Of a DNA stretch of 52,975 bases, positions 1-10,125 are shown piece by piece (the stretch's first letter is position 1; every line of letters starts with the position of its first letter). Source of the stretch: Lingula anatina (lineage: Eukaryota > Brachiopoda > Lingulata > Lingulida > Lingulidae); assembly GCF_001039355.2 (NCBI RefSeq), contig NW_019773617.1, positions 19,811 to 72,785 on the forward strand, written 5' to 3'. Position numbers and translations under genes: made by a program. The notes under the pieces are model-generated. The model was given only the letters and a program-made list of their open reading frames with translations, was not told where the DNA came from and made no database searches.

Positions 1-450
1 AAGTAAAAGTGTTCTTCCTGTACGAGAATATATTATATATAATAAAAAGAAAAAAAAAGGGAGAAAAAAAGAACAGCAGCTATTTTGTCACTTTTTCATT
101 CTTTCTTCAGGGATTTTTGTTTATTTGTTACTAGGTGATGTCATAAAGGCTAAAATGTGACGTCTGTAACAATGGGTGCTTAGTTGTTGCTTTTACCAAT
201 GCTATTATCTATTCAATAACTATAACAGGGTGCCGTGAACTGTCAACATTACTATCTTCACTCCATCACATGTACAGCGACTTATTCATCCTAGTGTTAG
301 CTGACCTTGCAATGAAGTTTATTGGAATGTACAGACTTGATATTTAATATGGAATATTTCAGTTTTGAAGGTATGCCTAGGTAAAAAAAATTCCGATCTC
401 ATATAAGATATGTCAATGGAGAAGTGTTAAGTCAGGTATATCGCTACCAA
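1..450. other. AT-rich non-coding stretch, no gene seen
   Basis: No credible reading frame is visible. Bases 223-312 (from AACAGGGTGCCGTGAACTGT onward) match 52865-52956 near the other end of the window, so a dispersed or unit-linked repeat lies here. The rest is low-complexity AT-rich sequence. Confidence 0.5.
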
Positions 451-458
451 TTAACCTG

Positions 459-795
459 TGGTTAGAGTGTCCGCCTCCGGACGTGGGTTCAAAACCCGTC
501 CGGGGACATACCAGTCCTTTATAAACGGTACCTGCTGTCTCCCCGCTTGGCACTCAGCACTTTGGGGTTGAAGCAGGGTCCTGGTCAGGCAGAGAACGAT
601 ATTGTAAGTTTGATAGCATTCAGCGCCTCATACGGCAGCGGGGCTGTATTCTCCCCAAGGAGGCGAGATCGTGTATACAGTGTGTTTTGACCAGTTGTCT
701 ACTTGTTATTTGTATGTACATATTTGTAAAGTCTAACGAACATATTAATATGGAGTTTAGACTCAAAATAAATATATTTAATTTAATTTAATTTA
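459..795 (+). mobile_element. tRNA-derived SINE
   Basis: The head looks like a tRNA gene: an A-box-like GTGGTTAGAGTGTCCGCC is followed by a B box GGTTCAAAACC at 486-496. A conserved-looking body follows (GTCTCCCCGCTTGGCACTCA), and the 3' end is a run of TTTAA repeats at about 775-795. This head, body and A/T-rich tail order is typical of SINEs. It is not a functional tRNA, because no cloverleaf with a matching acceptor stem closes around the B box. The family name is not assigned. It lies just outside the broken edge of an EIF2B4 remnant. Confidence 0.75.
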
Positions 796-1669
796 CCATG
801 TCTGTTGAGCTGCTGTATTGTGTAATATGCAGTGATTTAATTGGGTAGTGCTCATTTGGGCTGGTCAAAGCTTGGCTTTGGCAAAGCATGGTTCTGTCAA
901 CAAGGTATCCCTACATCGGCAACTACTGCATAGAACAATTAAAGATTTTGCATACAAGCGGTCGGTTTTGCAGGTTTTGCGGTTTTGGCCTGAGAAAAAA
1001 ATCAAATCTCTAATTATTCTCTCAATTTCCATTCCTAAAATCACTTGTCAGCCATATTCATAACCTTAGAGATTCATTTTTTTTATGAGAAATTAAATTG
1101 TGTAAAGGATTTCTTCCAAACACTATATAAATCACATAAGAATGAAATTACAAACGCCGAATTACACGACTTATTTGCCGAGATAAATATGCCCAAGCTT
1201 AAAGAATCAAAGACAAATATGCCAAACGGTTTTATAAACCTATTAGAAGCATCAACGTATTTAAAAATCATATTTGTCAAAATTAAGTTTTAATGTAACA
1301 GGTGTAAATATCCAGTCTTAATGAAATTCTTATTTGGACCAGTGAATCCTGATTTGGGCCAGCAAATTATATGCCTTCTGGTGCCCTGAATGGCCAGTAA
1401 GCTAACAGTTTTTAACCTGGCAGTCATCCAAACATATAAAACTTTTATATGACCACAATCAGACATGAATTTGCGTTGTTTGGAAATACATTATAGGTAG
1501 AAATGGCTTGTGGTCTTAAGACCCTGGATATGGGGTTGTTTAAGCTAAAACTGTTTAGAAAAAAGAAGAAAAAAAAAACTCACCTCCGAGTCTGGCATCT
1601 CACTTGGTGCATGGTTGATGTGCCATACTGACTGTAATTGGCCGACACTCCAGGGCCAAGAAACTGAAA

Positions 1670-2290
1670 GAAAATTATAATATTTTTTTTATAAATGTTG
1701 CCCTATTCCAAAGAATTATATTCATTGTATTTTTCCATTTGATACCTTTAAAGCCCTTCCACTACTATGTTGCTGTAATGGGCTAGCACTGCATGAGACA
1801 CTACAAAGACTAACTGAAAATTTTATTATTATTTTTTCTCTGTCCAATTGGGAGCTTTGAGAGCATTTCCAAAGAGACTTAAATAGGCCAACCTGGGTTA
1901 GAAATATATTAAATATTAACTTATAGCTATTATCATATTAGGGATGTTAACCAAGTGGAACTTTGATAATAGTAACTGAAAATCAAAGAGCCAAAATATG
2001 TGTCTCACTCAGTCTATTTCGGAGAGTTCAACCTGGGAGAAATAATCGACAAATAATTACAGAAAATAGTCAAGGTAGTTATTGTCTTACACAAGGGAAT
2101 GCATCTAGTAAAAAGCAAGTAGACATGTCAGTCTTGTCAACTTTCCTTCTGATTTTCATTTTTCATTTTCAATAAAAATCTGACTTGGAGCTTACTAATA
2201 CACCAGAGAGACATTTTATATTTCAATCTGTTATATTTCATTTTCTAATACTAGTATATATTTCTTTTATATTTATAATAATAGGCTTTA
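1670..2290. other. Intronic sequence of EIF2B4 copy I
   Basis: No exon is visible between the two recognisable EIF2B4 exons. The sequence (for example CCCTTCCACTACTATGTTGC near 1755) recurs in the matching interval of the other copies at about 17235 and 50485, confirming that it is inherited intron and not unique intergenic DNA. Confidence 0.6.
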
Positions 2291-2295
2291 CATTA

Positions 2296-2346
<51 letters not shown>
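2296..2346. repeat. Poly(A) run of about 51 bases
   Basis: An uninterrupted A tract sits next to the broken exon of EIF2B4 copy I. The equivalent place in copy III (about 36000-36020) has only short A-rich sequence, so the run expanded or arrived after duplication. It creates artificial Phe-rich reading frames on the - strand. Confidence 0.9.
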
Positions 2347-2347
<1 letters not shown>

Positions 2348-2999
2348 ATAAAGAGTGAGCCATTGTTCAACAGAGACCCAATTTTTACCCCCCTGTTTGA
2401 AGGCATTAAGCAGTGCAATACACCTTGCATTGGACACACACACCACCCCCTCCCTCCTTGGAAGCAGTTTTGGCAGCACGCTGAGCCTCCTGAAACCAAA
2501 CGTTTTATAAGGAAACCTCATTGCTTCATTCGAACAGTTGCTAGGAGTCTTTTTACCTACTGTGGCGTGTGATGATACACCAATATCTAACATAATAGGA
2601 GTATTAAGATCAGGGCTACAGGACAAAAAAAATGCTGGGTTGGTGGGGGGAGGAAGGGGAGAAAAAAGAGAGGTCTAAAAACTGTGCTTTTGAATTTTTT
2701 AGGAGCATTTGAGTCTGTAGATTTTTGCTGACCTTTAACCAAAACCCTGACCTTTATCTTGACCTTTAGATTTCTGGCTTCCCTGAGACCCTGTTGATGG
2801 TTTATTCAAAGTCCTCGGTGAATTGAGATCAGTTTGTTTTTTGATTTGATCATTTGCTACACTTTTGGGTTTATTTTTCATGTCCTTTTTGACCACTGCC
2901 AGGTTTTCTTTGGTAGCCTTGACCTTGGTGGCCTTGACCTTGGTGAGTTTGACCTTCAGCTACGTCAGCCTTATCTGCCATCATAAACCTGCAAAAGAA

Positions 3000-3590
3000 G
3001 AAAATAATTAAAAATATATATAATTTGGTTTAAGATATCAGTAACAAAGCAGTTGATATCATTTTATACAAACTAGCACCATTTCATCCTTTCATTTCAT
3101 TTTTCTTTAAAAAAATTAAAATAATCAAAAAATCTCAAAATAAATTTACATTTCAACTTTAATTCAGATTCAAATTGTTGTAATTAATCATAACTTTAGC
3201 ACAACAGTTACTGTTTAATAATTAACATAAAATGACATTGGCATGCAATCATGATTTCTTTTCATTCAGCTGTAAGTAGCAAGTGTACATAATGCATTAG
3301 CATCCATATCAAACACTGAATTTTAGAAATTATTGGAAAAGGCAGAGAAAAGCTGATAGTGCAGACAATAATATCCAGTAATATCTGTAACTAGGAGAAA
3401 CCACGCCTTGAAAATTATGAATACCTGTATTTTTTCTTCAAGTTACTGTATCTGGATAATTACTACAACAATGATTAGCTATAAGAAAGCAGAAAATAAA
3501 ACATTAATATTTATATGCATGTAATGTTAAATATTATGCCAAGCAAAACAGTATGGTACATGTGTTTCTTCATAATATGTCAATGTAATG
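3000..3590. other. AT-rich non-coding stretch
   Basis: Nothing with coding character is visible. The interval lies 5' (on the - strand) of the N-terminal exon of EIF2B4 copy I and could contain its old 5' flank, but no promoter element is recognisable. Confidence 0.45.
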
Positions 3591-3905
3591 CCTTACCTGT
3601 ACAGATGAATGGGAGCAGACCTGATATTATTTAGTTATAATGGTTGGGGTTAGCCTGACCTAAGTGAGTCAAAATCTAGGGCGAGCCTTACCTATACAGA
3701 TGAATCGGAAGCGGATCTGATATTATTTTGTTATAATGGCTAGGGTTAGCCTGACGTAGGTTGGTCAGAATCTAGGGCCAGCCTTACTTGTACAGATGAA
3801 TGGGAGGCGGGGCTGATATTATTTAGTTATAATGGTTAGGGTTAGCCTGATGTAGGTTGGTGAAAATCTAGGGCGAGCCTTACCTGAACAAATGTATGGG
3901 AGGCG
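3591..3905. repeat. Tandem repeat, unit about 95-96 bp, three and a third copies
   Basis: The start CCTTACCTGTACAGATGAAT recurs with small changes at 3591, 3686, 3782 and 3878, giving spacings of 95, 96 and 96. Each unit includes GATATTATTTAGTTATAATG and ends with AAATCTAGGGC. The last unit is partial. No coding potential is seen. The regular period without unique spacers makes it a minisatellite. Confidence 0.9.
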
Positions 3906-4800
3906 GACTCTCAATCATAGGGAACGCTGACACGTTACAGCAGAATACTATATACGTTCATTGGACTTATGATATATCTTCATCACATAGAAGCTTATAT
4001 TTTTGTAATCTATCTGTCTATCTATCTATATGCCGGTCTGCCTGTCCGTCTATCTTTATTTTCTTTGTTTTCGTATTTTTCTTTCTTCTTTCGTCTTTTG
4101 CTTCTCACTCACTGTGGTGAATATGCGGATATCGTTTCGCAGATAATTTCATGATTTGTAATATTTTCAAAACCATCGAAATATATTAAATAATAATTAA
4201 TTTTAGATATGATATAGTAGGTGGCATTTGTAAAACCATGTATCTGCAAATTATGGATGAGTTAATATATTTCTAGAGATGAAAGAACTTACAATTGTGA
4301 ACAAGGAAATAAAATCTATATCTGCAGGTACATATGTACATGTATTTATATATAACAATTAGATAATAAAAGATGCATAAGAAGTCATTTTTGTTTTGTT
4401 ACTAAAGCCAAATGCCAGCATATGGTTTCAAATAGTATAAATAAGAGAATTGCCAAAAGGCACTGTTTAATATATCCGAAAAATGATATTTGAAGGGATA
4501 TTTCTGCTACATCTTTATACCTTTCTTAGCTGTATATAAATGGGACCAATAAACAGGTGTAGTAGGTTAAATTTACGACCAAATTTAAAGAAAGGAACAG
4601 TTCAAAGCTCTTTTATGGTTGATCTAGTGATTAATTTGGTTTATCCTTTGGCATATCGAACTTCTTTGAGTTGTACAAGATACTAGTATAAGTGGTTTTT
4701 ATATATATTACTGGGAATCCACGCTTCACTGACGCTAGGTCCACATGTGTCTTTAAAGGTGTTCTCCATGGGACTTTCCAGACACAAAGAATTTTCCTGG
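3906..4800. other. Non-coding interval, no gene seen
   Basis: Contains a short TCTATCTATC-type simple repeat near 4005-4030 and AT-rich sequence. No conserved reading frame and no clear match to the other duplication units before about 4810. Confidence 0.45.
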
Positions 4801-4809
4801 GATAAAAAG

Positions 4810-7800
4810 CAGGATTGAACATTATTGGTTGGCCCGTTCCTACACTTGATAAGAGGGAATGAGCAGGTATTACTGGCCAAGACAAGAGCCGCTCCCATCT
4901 AAATTTATACATTTGAAAACATCAATGTATCGTCAACAAAATAAAATGCCACCAGGATATCTTTTGTATTTAATCTTTCTAATGTTCCTTAACAGACCGA
5001 TACAGTGTTGAGAGCCATAGGACTTCTGCTAGTGGGTAAATGAACCTTTGAAAGTCACTATGTTCAAACATGGTTTTGTGGGGACAATGCAAACAAGGCG
5101 GGTTGTATTTTTTATTGAATGTCTTATGAAGAGTCATATTTATCAAGAAAATGCATCATATATGAATATTGTAAATATATAGGTAGATGAGGAGAAAATA
5201 CTCATAAATGATTTGCATGTTTGCTGCAGAAAATCTGCTTCGAAATGTGGAAAAAAAAAAAAAAAAACGAGAATCAGTCATAAATCCCTTGAAATACGAT
5301 TTTTGGGCATATAATTTGGAAGAAGTTACAAGGGTCCTCAGGCAAGTATTTCAGCCCAATAAGGTCCAATTTTGTGAACCGTCACCTTGCTGCACTTGTC
5401 TGCTGGTAAGAATGACTGGCATTCTCTATTAAATGGGGGAAACGCAGTTGCAAAGGTTCCACAGAAAATGTATTTGCCAGACACCAGATGAGGACATTCT
5501 AAAAATACCAATACACCATTTCATCTGTCGATTCATCCGTTGACAGTGAACATATAAATACTCGCATATTTAACGTGTGCCACAGCTTCTTTTTATCGTT
5601 TCCTTTTTTAAGAGTTTGTGATCAGTGATATTTAAGTGATAATTGATGACTCTCTGCGTCTACGGTTGCAAACGCGATGTGGCTATGATGTATTCTATTG
5701 TGTTGTAGATTTGGAAAACGGACAAAATCTGAACCTCATTGAGGAGACAGTGGTTGAATTTTAACAAATGGATGGATCTTTTCTTTGCGCATAATGAAGT
5801 TAGGCACTGCATGCAGGAACCCGATGCTGCCGTTTTCAGTGTCACTTGCGTCACTAAATAATAATCTTTAGCTTCACCGATTTGTCGGTCGAAATTCTTT
5901 GATCATTCGAAATTATTTGATAAGGCATCCGTTTTCATCTTTTCACTGCTAACGAGCAAAATGATGCAATTTGCCCACACTGAAAATCCCAAATCACCAA
6001 AACCCAACCTCACCATAGCACAGCCAGATGTTATAATTAGAAAAGGAGAGTGCCGCCTCTAACGATAGAACAATACCCCAAACGCTGTTACAGGGGCGGA
6101 TCCATGATTATTTGAAGGGGGTCCGAAAATACGAAGCCGACCCCACTCCCCCATTGGCTTGGGGTTCGGGGGCCGCTTAAGGGACCCGAAAAAATTGGTA
6201 TTTTAGAGTGCGAACAGTGTCATTTTGTAGAACTATGATTCAGCTAGTCAAGATTATAATTTCAAGCAGGGATCATTGGTGTGATTTTTTTTTTCGGAAA
6301 TCGAAGGGGGGGGGGGGGTCAGGACCCCGCTAAACTCCCCTCTAAATCTGCCACTGTATAACCAGATTAAAGTGTAATGGCTTATATCCATGGTGACACA
6401 AATTTGTCACAGAATAGTTGCATTAATGCATTTATATATCAAGTGTTTAATGTTTCCATGCGTAATTGTCCAGACGGCGACTGCAAAACGTTTCAGATAA
6501 GAATATAATATAAAATAACGGAAATCCATTACCAGGCCCGTTGCCAGGAGGGTTCGGGGGATTAGAAAGAAACGTCCTTTTTGCCTGGAAAAAGTCCATT
6601 CTTGATAAATATTTGATGTAAGTACACGAAAGGTCCATTGTAAAAGGTCCATTTTTTTCAGAATAAGAACCACCCTTTTGAAACTGCTGGCTACGGGCCT
6701 GATTACCCTTCAATATATATATTTTTTATTTGTTTCTATTTTTCACAGTTGTAGTGGCAGATTTAGGGGTGTCAGGAGGGTCCTGATCCCGCCTTTGAAT
6801 TCTGAATAAAAATCACACCAATGGAACCCTCTAAAAACTAGAAATGTGACTAGTTGTAACATAGTTCTAAACTGTAACAAAGTTACCGTTCGCCCTCTAA
6901 AATACCCCCCCCAAAAAAAAAATAAAAAAAAAATAGATAAATAAAAAATGGGCTCTGTTTAATAATACCTCTTAAAACACATTTAATATAATCAATTACT
7001 ATGTCTACTACATCCTTGGAGGTCACGTGGTCCGATGGCAAGCACAGATTCCAGAAAAAAAAACGTGGAAACCGCAGTAGATTTTTTAATATATTTTTGT
7101 GAATTTTTAAAAAAATGTTTTTTATTGTGAAATATAGGTGTCTTACCAAAAGTTGTTATCCCTTTAAAAGTGCATTCGTTGTCTTGTCGATTTTGTACTT
7201 TTGTTGTGTACCACTTCAGATGATACCTCTATCTGCTGAACACTCAATAAATCGAAATTACAAATTTATATAACAATTTCACCGCAAGTTTCATTTTATT
7301 AGATTTATTCTGCAGTCTACAATAATTTCTTCTTTTTCTGACATTCACATTCAAATCCTTGCTAGTGCACGGACTGACCAAAGATTCCCTGCACGTGGAC
7401 GGGCATTATCATGAGTTAATTCGTCTAAGGTTGCTTTATCGGCATTTTTTTTACTCACAACTCCAACATGTTTGTATAAAATATCGATAATGCGTTACCC
7501 TCGATGTAGCAGCGTTTAAAACTATATGGTGTCCGAAGAATTAAGACGAATTTTCACGGCCTGTTTTTTTAATATTAAAAAACCTAAGTTTATAAACAGA
7601 GATAGTGATCAATTAAAAGTTAGAAGTACAATTAAAAGTTAGAAGTTTGGTGGTATTAAACCTTTGGCTATAGTCAACAAATCAAATTCTAGCAATAGTG
7701 TTTGTAAAACCAAGACGCGCGAGTACCACAGCCAACACAATTGTTTCTGCCCTTACCAAACTAGGAAAGTTTTATTTCGTGAAAAAAACAACAACTAATA

Positions 7801-8690
7801 AGTGAAACTGGCATTGTTGTCATTGTACGTTGAAGTGTTACTATTTTATCATTATTAAACCTTACTTATTGGGTACTTAAAGGGATAATAACTCTTCGTA
7901 TGAGATCTATATTTCAGGATAAAAACAATGTAAACAACTCAAAGAAATATAATATATTCTGTTTTACCACAAAAACGGTAGTTATAGCTATTATTATGAT
8001 ATCTGAGATTGTTTTAGACCACATGACCTCCACTGATGGCTATACTTTGTTATAACCTCTTAAAATTTTTTTTTTTTTGGTTATAACCTCTTAAGAGATT
8101 ATAACCAAAAAAAAAACTTTTAGAAAAGGAACAAGGACTAACTTTGAATGTAAAAATGGATTCATTAACCATTGGTAAGTAGGAGAAAATTGTTGTTTAC
8201 TCCAGGAAAATTCATTTTTCGCCAAAAACGAAGAGTTCTTATCCCTTGAAGTCGTGGCTGGATTTGTAAATTTGAGCATTTGTACACGCAAATCTGGGGT
8301 TCGAGTTAGGAAAGGCCTAATCTGTTTATGAGCCCTGTCCTTGATACACGTATAGGAATGGCTGGAAAAGTGTTCTAGATATCAGGTATTTTGCTCTGTA
8401 TGATTGACCAGTTAAAAAAATATACTTGTCAGTATTGAAGCATCCTCACAATTAAAAAAGGCAGAGAGCAGGCAATGGTGTTATTCCATAAACAGACCAA
8501 TCAAAACGTGCACATTTGAATTGAATTTAAAAAGAAATGCTGTCATTGTCTTGTTAACGTGCAACGCATGCTGTTGCATTTAATGATTAAAATAGGTGCA
8601 ATGTCTACTTACTGTTAGAAGCCCCGCCTGGGGAAAACATCAATCTTAAATCAAATTTAAAAGAAAAAAAACTCCTGATTGACTGAAGCT
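4810..8690. repeat. Upstream arm of duplication unit A
   Basis: Non-coding sequence that recurs in the same order upstream of genes B (19300-19640 plus 20803-23520) and C (37330-40227). Shared landmarks include GAGGGAATGAGCAGGTATTA, GTTACAAGGGTCCTCAGGCA, GAACCGTCACCTTGCTGCAC and TTGATACACGTATAGGAATG. Short dispersed elements are embedded: GGGGCGGATCCA-type repeats near 6095-6355 and 6745-6835, a GGTCACGTGGTCCGATGGCA block near 7020-7055, and an AAGGGATAATAACTCTTCGT element at about 7880-8240. No gene is visible. Confidence 0.75.
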
Positions 8691-8694
8691 GCTA

Positions 8695-8807
8695 CTTTTT
8701 TCACGTGTAAGAGAGACCAGGGGCGCACTGAGCAAAATGAATAACAAGGCGGTACCTGAGATATATCCCTAAGCCGGTTGCATGGTATATATATGAATAA
8801 TATATGT

Positions 8808-8854
<47 letters not shown>

Positions 8855-8903
8855 AACGCAGCGGATTCTAGGATCTGTCAGAAAGACAGACAGAGTGTTC
8901 AAC
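8695..8903 (+). promoter_or_regulatory. Conserved proximal promoter and leader of gene A
   Basis: The block is preserved in front of all three genes. It contains an E-box CACGTG (8702-8707), the shared 20-mer ACAAGGCGGTACCTGAGATA (8744-8763), and a TATA-like TATATATAT run at about 8786-8794. A (GA)n microsatellite follows at about 8811-8851, then the ATG at 8904. The transcription start is not known. TATA-like function is inference from position and conservation. Confidence 0.55.
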
Positions 8904-10125
8904 ATGAACTTTCCATTATTTAGTTTAGTTATTTTCTTTATAACCTGGAACCAGTATGTTTTACGACCTAACTTGATGAATAAAAGAGCAAATGGTATTT
9001 CACTGGTAATTTTGGGTGAAGATAGGAAACCTTTACCTGATACAGATTCTCACAAAAATATGTCAGAAACTGATGGAGAGAAACTTATCTCAAGCAAAAG
9101 CGAGAAGTCAAACGTGAAAAAACGTTTTCGGAGGAACAACGCAGAAAGCAAGAAGGGATTTCAGGGAATAAATGAAACCTTCACTTTGACTGGAACCCTT
9201 TCCTGGCACAACAGCAATTCATCATCAGAATCTTTCAATGGGATAGGGGTTGAGAATCGTTCAGGTATTTCATCGCCATTGTATCCAGTCGATTTACCAA
9301 CAACATTAAGCCCGCTGGCCGAATTGCTGCTCACTTACCCCGTTAATCGACCATTTTGCGTCCTTAGGGAGGGCAGAACAAATAAAAGGGATGTCTCCAT
9401 TGACGTTGTACAGGTAACGTGCTACTGTGACGACATTTGTTCTATTTTTGATGATTGTTGCTGGCCACTCGATCGTTACTGCAGAGACATAAAGAAAACA
9501 GTAATTTTTATTGAGCCACATCACGCGGAATGTTGGTTACAGGGGACTCGAGAAATTTTGGACGTTAACAGCAAGTACTACTGGGTCGTTAAGTCGTGTC
9601 CGCAGCAATGGGCCGACGCAGCAGTTAGGGCGAAGTGTGAGTTTAGCGGCCCCCCAACCGAAATGGATGTTATTCTACCTGTCTCGTCAAAAGAGCATAA
9701 TATCACTTTTAAGAACATCTATTGTGCCGCCTGTCATGGCGTTGTGAATTTCCAAGCGTGGACGCCGAAAATAGTCTGCGAAAATACCCAATTTGAAACG
9801 TTTGTGAATGCAACAACTTCATCGGGAGTTCTGGAAAAGGTATTCTCGTTGCCCGATTGTATGGTGCTATTTGAACCCCCGGAGCGTTATCCAGGGCGTC
9901 CTTGCATCGGTCCTGAGGAGAGTCATGACCCCGTGAGAGGCCTAGAAGACGACCGATGCAATTTTTATGCTGACAAAGACCTAGTCACACTTTGCCAGAC
10001 GAAGCCTGTGTCCATTACCTATTACCACTCTGTTTTCGGATACGGCTTTGGACGAAACGTTTTTTGTTGGCTGTGTCGAGTGCCCAATGTGATAGGGGTA
10101 GAAATTCAAGAATGTGATGGAAACG
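8904..10125 (+). CDS. Gene A exon 1: signal peptide, SMB-like and CAACHG regions
   Basis: Codes for residues 1-407 plus the first base of codon 408. The donor is AACG|GTATGT. Without splicing, the frame runs three more codons to a stop, so an unspliced reading would falsely look like a complete protein. The CPQQW...C and NIYCAACHG segments after the SMB-like cluster are nearly unchanged in B and C. Confidence 0.9.

Larger units (their letters stand above)
985..2990 (-). pseudogene. EIF2B4: EIF2B4 (eIF2B delta) remnant, copy I
   Basis: eIF2B delta is a subunit of the guanine-nucleotide exchange factor that recharges eIF2 with GTP. On the - strand I see a Lys-rich N-terminal exon starting near 2988 (ATG soon after a CAG acceptor) but out of frame with the longest Lys-rich frame. 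At 2392-2489 an exon start reading QEAQRAAKTASKEGG is fused directly to SNARCIALLNAFKQ, which comes from a later exon. Its donor is changed from GTGGGT to GGGGGT. At 1584-1663 the FLAQCRPISVSM exon has lost about 25 bp and is frameshifted. At about 990 the next exon (GCCAAA...) is cut off and unrelated sequence begins. The copy is therefore dead. It is probably the end of a further duplication unit lying left of the window. Confidence 0.82.

Noticed and set aside
486-496. A tRNA gene suggested by a B-box sequence
   Set aside because: No cloverleaf can be closed, and the sequence continues into a SINE body and TTTAA tail.
3638-3655. Telomere-like GGGGTTAG motifs
   Set aside because: Single occurrences inside the 95-bp repeat, not an (AACCCT)n-type array.
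3591-3905. Possible CRISPR-like or regulatory array
   Set aside because: The whole 95-bp unit repeats without unique spacers, and the genome is eukaryotic; it is a minisatellite.
8778-8903. Long N-terminal extension of gene A through ER repeats from the ATG at 8778
   Set aside because: It is translated microsatellite. B and C have no matching in-frame ATG there, and the shared ATG at 8904 exposes a clear signal peptide.
9306-9524. Antisense ORFs opposite exon 1 of the three genes
   Set aside because: They mirror the coding strand, have no recognisable domains and vary between copies only as expected of shadows.
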